This document shows, piece after piece, positions 12,101-13,775 of a stretch of DNA of 13,775 nt. Source of the DNA: Muribaculaceae bacterium (GTDB lineage Bacteria > Pseudomonadota > Alphaproteobacteria > Rs-D84); assembly GCA_023665245.1 (NCBI GenBank), contig JAMPEH010000048.1, positions 1 to 13,775 on the forward strand, read 5' to 3'. The first letter of the stretch is position 1. Each line of letters starts with the position of its first letter. A program made the position numbers and the translations under genes. The notes below the pieces were generated by a model. It searched no databases and was not told the DNA's origin. It worked only from the letters and a program-made list of their open reading frames with translations.

Positions 12101-13773
12101 TAGAGGATCGTGGTGTAATCGCCCACGGCCACAGCGGCGTTGGCGGTCATGTTGATCTTATCCCGACTATCCACCGGCTGGTCGGCCAAGGGCGCGTTGA
12201 CCTTCACCGGACCCACGGTGGGATCGGTGGCGGTGGCGGTATTCTGGCCGGTGGTGTAGCCCTGGGCCAGCTGGCCGTCGGTGTTGACACCCATGGCCCA
12301 GACGATACCCTCCGGCGCGGGGCCGGTCATAATGGCGATATTGTCGTTGCCCGCGGCGATCTGATAAACATCCGTCATAGCGTTGGCGATGACCGAGGAG
12401 GTAGCGCTGTGGTCAGCCACCCGCTCAATGACGCCGGTGCTGTCCGGGCTCATCAGCGCGGTGGGCCGGTTCCAGCGGTACTGGGTCCCGGTGTAGTTGT
12501 GGGGGCGCAGAGCACCGGTGATCATGGCGTAGCCCTTATCGTAGCCGCTGCCCACATCCGCGCTCTTCACATCCACCGTCTGGTAGAGGGTGGTCTGGTT
12601 CCCGGCGGTGACGCCGACGACCTGACGGATGAAGCGCCGGTCGTTGACCTTCGTCATATCCCGCCCGACGGGGTTGTTGCCCCGGGTGACGTTCAGCGCG
12701 ATGGCGGTATTTTCGTTATACTCCAACCCCAGCTGATTGGCGTCGTTGCGGCCCCAGGCCACCACAGCGGAGTTATCCAGCACGGCCACCATGTGGCCCT
12801 TCCCGGCGGTGAGGGCGATCACGTTGCGAAGGGGCTGGTCATAGGCAAACACATCCTGGCTCTGGCCCGCGGCCACCGCGCCCGCCAGCACCCGGACAGG
12901 CGTGCTGGAGCTGGTGGTCGTAGCGTTGCCAAGCTGGCCGAAGGAGTTGTTGCCCCAGGTGTAGACATAGCCGTTTTCGTCCACGGCACCGGCGAAGTCG
13001 CCACCAGCAGTGGCGCCCACATAGGTGCCGCCCGCAGCTACAGTCTTGATCCCGGTGAGGTAGAGCTCCGTAGAGTCGATGTTGGGCTGCTGGCCCCGGC
13101 GGACCTTCCGGGCATAGGTAGAGTAGGCGCCGGAGAAGTCCGAACCGCCCTGGCCCAGCTGGCCCACATTGTTGCGGCCCCAGGTCCACACATAGCCGTC
13201 CTTGTCCGCGGCCACAGCGAAGGTATCGCCCGCGGCGATGGAGACAATGCCGGTCAAGGGGGTGTTATACGTATCGGTGACCACCTGGACAGGCGTGGTC
13301 CGCTCGGTGCTGGTGCCGTCGCCCAGCTGGCCGTAGTTATTGGCGCCCCAGGTCCACACCGTGCCGTCGGCCCGGAGGGTGACCACAAAGGCAGTACCCG
13401 CGGCTACCTGCGGCGCGGCCACGCGCTGGGCGGCGGGAACAGTCTCGGAGAGGGTGGGCACCTTGTCATAGTCCTGGAGGACGTTGAGGGCGATGAGGGC
13501 GTACTCGGCCGTTTCGTTGTTGCCCTCGCGCGCGTCGGTAGCGGCGTCGTCGCCCTTGCCGGTCCACTTCACCAGGATCATAGCCTGGCCGTACCCACCG
13601 GCCACAGGGCTGACTTCGATGGTGTTGCCCACGACCTTGGCCACGGCCACATTCTCGTTGGAGGAGGCCACGGTGAACGAGCCCATATCGGGGGTCCAAT
13701 CCTCCCGGAGGGTCCGCCCGGTAGTGGCATAGCTCTCGGGAGCGAAGCCGCTGGCGTCAGGGGTGACGGTCTT
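1..13773 (-). CDS. Giant RCC1-propeller / Ig-like repeat protein, internal fragment (both ends outside window)
   Basis: One minus-strand frame is open across the entire window: 4,591 codons with no stop, no start chosen and no terminus visible, so this is a middle piece of a larger gene. It contains about 36 copies of the RCC1 blade motif (consensus DGTVWAWGxNxYGQLG, usually preceded by IxAIAAGxxHTLAL), grouped in sevens and separated by six Ig-like domains. A helical segment (residues about 3192-3491 of the fragment), a beta-rich segment (3492-3711) and three CxxC loops interrupt the pattern. RCC1 repeats (Pfam PF00415/PF13540 type) fold as seven-bladed propellers that bind other proteins; BIg2-like domains are typical spacers of bacterial surface proteins. 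I infer a secreted or wall-attached binding protein. No catalytic motif, membrane segment or signal peptide is seen in this part. The frame agrees with RCC1 motifs at both edges, so no frameshift is evident. The ligand is unknown. Confidence 0.96.
175..480 (-). repeat. Ig-like domain F (BIg2-type)
   Basis: Residues about 4432-4533. Strands in order: PPEEVVLNHGDSYVVDW, AMLEINYKGFNLYSD, the core HVMMQSSNPDVVKVW, then WHIEPADDEVFGRATVTFNV, and YSGSVLVAVL. 'SSNPDVVKV' is a clear BIg2 core, and GFNLY with P-x5-FG is the spacer-domain signature. It leads straight into the first blade of the next propeller. Confidence 0.8.
541..2642 (-). repeat. RCC1 propeller 5, remaining blades (six clear plus one partial motif)
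   Basis: Residues about 3712-4411. A partial motif VAGVNGRGQLGTG lies at 2572-2610, without the usual AAGxxHTLAL strand before it. Full blade cores follow at 2425-2478 (GNLYAWGYNSYGQLG), 2113-2166, 1915-1968, 1447-1506, 895-951 and 616-669. With the first blade at 4297-4350 the full motifs total seven. Blade three ends NTYRNQAG. Blade five (VYSWGTNYNNSEQLG) is preceded by an enlarged loop. A CxxC loop and a helix-like stretch sit between the last two blades at 895-951 and 1447-1506. Confidence 0.83.
1096..1200 (-). other. Cys-rich loop 3 (CPVC...CNHG, likely zinc-binding) in propeller 5
   Basis: The loop reads VMCPVCGREI and, 26 residues after the second Cys, YYICNHGGD: C-x2-C-x26-C-x-H-G, the same design as loop 2 in propeller 4. 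It follows a helix-like stretch (NEQDMEEMLRAYAEFRDG). CPVCG is a common zinc knuckle. Whether zinc is bound outside the cell is not known; a disulphide is the alternative. Confidence 0.62.
2643..3300 (-). other. Beta-rich domain of unknown family following the helical segment
   Basis: Residues about 3492-3711. Strand-like stretches are YPVVVVITGLT, IPVFIVDYLPG, FTTLTIPEGYQVVRIVD, MQTLNFDGVV, AMLAASFTNDAY and LKYVNVQLTRAEV, followed by RLEAIRKSGIFGTVQLDG and an acidic EPPEEEET run. It has neither the RCC1 nor the spacer Ig-like signature. The strand content suggests one or two beta-sandwich modules, perhaps brought in with the helical segment. I do not recognise the family. Confidence 0.55.
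3301..4200 (-). other. Ala-rich helical (coiled-coil or bundle) segment of about 300 residues
   Basis: Residues about 3192-3491. Composition switches sharply from Gly/Thr/Tyr/Trp-rich beta repeats to Ala, Leu, Asp, Glu, Arg and Lys, with few Gly or Trp. Helix-like stretches include MDEAIANAEAAMGD, LRKQAADAASAFSTAQKDMD, LLDELARRQTLYTATRAHLE, LDADLAAVAKRLDDLYG and NAAQRVEAARVEDQIARQRL. Spacing of hydrophobic residues suits amphipathic helices packing as a bundle or stalk, resembling helical spacer segments of Gram-positive surface proteins (FIVAR-like in style). No motif ties it to a named family. It interrupts propeller 5. Confidence 0.78.
4201..4422 (-). repeat. RCC1 propeller 5, first blade (separated from the rest by an insertion)
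   Basis: Residues about 3118-3191. The strand VEKVYAGYNTSYAI and the core NGTVWAWGDNLNGNLG (4297-4350) form a complete blade motif directly after Ig-like E, the position that blade one takes in propellers 2, 3 and 4. It is followed by a short YFTWGYYRAD stretch and then the helical segment, so the remaining six blades resume about 590 residues later. Confidence 0.8.
4423..4836 (-). repeat. Ig-like domain E
   Basis: Residues about 2980-3117. It contains VDVHMTQTQVLTIDSASI, the motif MYKGYNLHWD, an acidic loop (SDDHTYEEDYADRF), the core TFFSSDESIVQIRP, then AQIVPTG with SRFGTATVVVI nearby, and GSFRVTVFG. 'SSDESIVQI' is the BIg2-like 'SSNxxVAxV' strand. It is longer than domains B and C because of inserted loops before and after the core. 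Confidence 0.72.
4837..5040 (-). other. Linker between propeller 4 and Ig-like E
   Basis: About 68 residues with no RCC1 or Ig motif: NLLQITTGTLSGADVAW, followed by a polar stretch (HAYNSDEQANILANPASE) and an acidic stretch leading into GIYMGEL. Ser, Asn, Asp and Glu are frequent, as in an exposed linker. I recognise no family. Confidence 0.5.
5980..6090 (-). other. Aromatic-rich loop with a WS hexamer repeat between blades 3 and 4 of propeller 4
   Basis: The loop begins KWSWSWSYSDCRD and continues RYYNYNYLYGASFY. The Trp-Ser part is encoded by a perfect 6-base unit present three times in a row (gctcca on the plus strand, 6064-6081). The density of Tyr and Trp is far above the rest of the protein. 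Aromatic surface loops often bind carbohydrates, which is offered only as a possibility. Confidence 0.6.
6535..6660 (-). other. Cys-rich loop 2 (CPTC...CDHG, likely zinc-binding) in propeller 4
   Basis: Between blades one and two the chain reads YYYCPTCDELIP and, 31 residues after the second Cys, YVCDHGD: C-x2-C-x31-C-x-H-G. Three Cys and one His in this spacing are a plausible zinc site of ribbon type. Loop 3 in propeller 5 has the same design. Zinc binding is inferred from the motif; the fold is not established. Confidence 0.6.
6868..7260 (-). repeat. Ig-like domain D
   Basis: Residues about 2172-2302, between propellers 3 and 4. It holds GTEVIRLNDNQTAVVAL, then QYLSGFDLYDRND, SQLTLNVVDGRMGRLV, VVFTPSRTTMGSTMVSI, and MLLKMVVS. 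The GFDLY motif and the P-x4-MG turn match the signature of domains B, C and F, but the core 'SSN..VA.V' strand is divergent, so the Ig assignment rests largely on position and on the signature. Confidence 0.65.
7294..9078 (-). repeat. RCC1 propeller 3 (seven blades)
   Basis: Residues about 1566-2160. Blade cores lie at 8965-9018 (DGTVWAWGNNDYGQLG, a near-perfect consensus), 8776-8832, 8416-8496, 8215-8268, 8002-8046, 7711-7764 and 7471-7524. Blade three carries an extended turn (GAYLNGTWYNTFQLG). Blades two and five have YTTGDN in place of YTWGxN. The paired strand IVAIAAGANHLVMV or a variant precedes each core. Blade seven is followed by a stretch ending in VRVGEVEHTLMM, which resembles a closing half-blade before domain D. 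Confidence 0.9.
9079..9420 (-). repeat. Ig-like domain C (BIg2-type)
   Basis: Residues about 1452-1565. Strands in order: GVVSQLTIAENEIARV, PALVEVFLSGFNLL, a linker with MVLREADV, the core MQWTSGDTTVATVG, then ATMTPVEGKYGETMIRV, and MRLTVTQKV. The core 'WTSGDTTVATV' is a textbook BIg2 pattern, and this is the clearest Ig-like domain in the window. It is followed at once by the first blade of propeller 3. Confidence 0.82.
9457..9588 (-). other. Cys-rich loop 1 (CxxC, possible zinc ribbon) between propeller 2 and Ig-like C
   Basis: The segment has Cys in VCHG, then YQCDVCH, then GACGTT about 25 residues later, giving C-x13-C-x2-C-x25-C. The protein is otherwise almost free of Cys, so four in 44 residues stand out. 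The CxxC-x25-C part matches the spacing of the two other loops in this protein. The usual ending C-x-H-G is missing here; the upstream CHG could supply the fourth ligand. Metal binding is inferred. A disulphide pair is the alternative in an exported protein. Confidence 0.5.
9721..11565 (-). repeat. RCC1 propeller 2 (seven blades, one strongly degenerate, one long inter-blade insertion)
   Basis: Residues about 737-1351. Blade cores lie at 11458-11511 (DGKLWLWGSNTSGQLG), 11293-11334, 11155-11196, 10963-11025, 10357-10410, 10057-10110 and 9799-9852. Blade two keeps LWAWGNYFG but loses the QLG turn. Blade three (TTDGRVITVEGDPAG) has lost both Trp and the GQLG turn and is recognised mainly by position and its DGRV strand. 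Blade seven reads FAFAAGSNENYKLG. About 180 residues separate blades four and five, far more than elsewhere in this propeller, and are described separately. Confidence 0.82.
10411..10962 (-). other. Long insertion between blades 4 and 5 of propeller 2
   Basis: About 184 residues where most other blades of this propeller are joined by roughly 30-90. It has a possible blade-like strand pair (KELVMVSLGGSYQYAYLDV), a beta-rich part (GFLVWDNAGVKLYQDG) and a likely short amphipathic helix (LTDDDIAALVAAMVTV). The last part, IKSISAGGYTSAAV, already belongs to blade five. I do not recognise a family. It may be a loop decoration or a mini-domain that gives this propeller its own binding surface. Confidence 0.45.
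11566..11916 (-). repeat. Ig-like domain B
   Basis: Residues about 620-736, between propellers 1 and 2. It carries the family signature shared by the spacer domains in this protein: a first strand (NNAAIKLQQ), the motif AGFNLYRD, a strand pair around HFDYTVNG, the turn TIKPVGDKYGS, and alternating hydrophobic strands ending at VTRITVM. The closest lookalike in the window is domain C. Assignment to a named Ig family is by pattern only. Confidence 0.7.
11920..13440 (-). repeat. RCC1 propeller 1 (seven blades, one degenerate)
   Basis: Residues about 112-618. Blade cores lie at 13321-13380 (DGTVWTWGANNYGQLG), 13153-13206, 12928-12981, 12727-12780, 12487-12540, 12265-12312 and 12046-12099. The fifth is degenerate (GYAMITGALRPHNYTG replaces GTVWAWGxNxYGQLG). 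The sixth has WAMG and the seventh YTVG where WAWG or YTWG is usual. Each core is preceded by a strand of the type IAAGDTFAVA. A final half-motif (ISGGRSVHYAL) follows blade seven, as expected if the ring is closed by strands from both ends. Seven blades match the known RCC1 and BLIP-II folds. The ligand is unknown. Confidence 0.85.
13474..13773 (-). repeat. Ig-like domain A (BIg2-type), N-terminal edge cut by window
   Basis: Residues 1-100 of the fragment. The core reads SFTVASSNENVAVAKV, then SPVAGGYGQAMILVKW, ending in ALIALNVLQ. This is the usual BIg2-like succession of strands: 'S(S/G)(N/D)xxVAxV', then a turn with P...YG, then an alternating hydrophobic strand. It aligns closely with domain C: both have SGF near the start, LRE before the core, and P-V-x-G-x-YG. 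The first strands probably lie beyond the window edge. It leads directly into propeller 1. Confidence 0.75.
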
Positions 13774-13775
13774 GT

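Noticed and set aside
1..13775. Repeated near-identical DNA strings such as cccagctggccgtag, considered as CRISPR or intergenic repeats
   Set aside because: They lie in frame within the coding sequence and encode the GQLG turn and WAWG strand of RCC1 blades. Spacing is irregular (about 150 to 500 bases), which does not fit a CRISPR array.
1..13775. Eukaryotic origin, because RCC1 is best known from eukaryotes
   Set aside because: There are no intron signals over 13.8 kb of continuous coding sequence, and the BIg2-type domains and codon use fit a GC-rich bacterium. RCC1 repeats are also known in bacteria.
1..13775. Several shorter genes with internal ATG starts on the minus strand
   Set aside because: Met codons are frequent in frame, but no stop separates any of them from the upstream sequence, and propeller and Ig-like units continue across all of them.

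Overview
The whole 13,775-base window lies inside one giant protein-coding gene on the minus strand. Reading the minus strand in the frame whose codons end at positions divisible by three, I found no stop codon from one edge to the other. That gives 4,591 complete codons, and neither the true start nor the stop is in view. The protein is therefore longer than 4,591 residues, close to half a megadalton for the visible part alone. There is no intergenic DNA, RNA gene, promoter, terminator, CRISPR array or insertion sequence in the window.

The protein is a chain of RCC1-type beta-propellers separated by bacterial Ig-like domains. From N-terminus (high coordinates) to C-terminus (low coordinates) the order is: Ig-like A, propeller 1, Ig-like B, propeller 2, Ig-like C, propeller 3, Ig-like D, propeller 4, Ig-like E, first blade of propeller 5, an Ala-rich helical segment of about 300 residues, a beta-rich segment of about 220 residues, the rest of propeller 5, Ig-like F, and the first blade of propeller 6, which runs off the window. 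Each complete propeller shows seven blade motifs when degenerate copies are counted. Seven is the number that closes an RCC1-fold ring, so the gene appears to have grown by duplication of a whole unit (Ig-like domain plus seven-bladed propeller) of about 650 to 830 residues. Three insertions with a CxxC...C pattern, two of them with a C-x-H-G ending, look like small metal-binding (zinc ribbon-like) loops.

The DNA is GC-rich, with a strong preference for GCC, ACC, CTG, GTG and CAG codons. The protein is acidic, rich in Asn, Gly, Thr, Tyr and Trp, and poor in Cys. Together with the BIg2-type domains this suggests a secreted or cell-surface protein of a GC-rich anaerobic Firmicute, probably a gut Oscillospiraceae-like Clostridium. 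This is inference from composition and architecture; nothing here fixes the taxon. The signal peptide and surface anchor expected of such a protein would lie outside the window. The likely job is binding or adhesion by a beads-on-a-string array of propellers, but no ligand can be read from the sequence.
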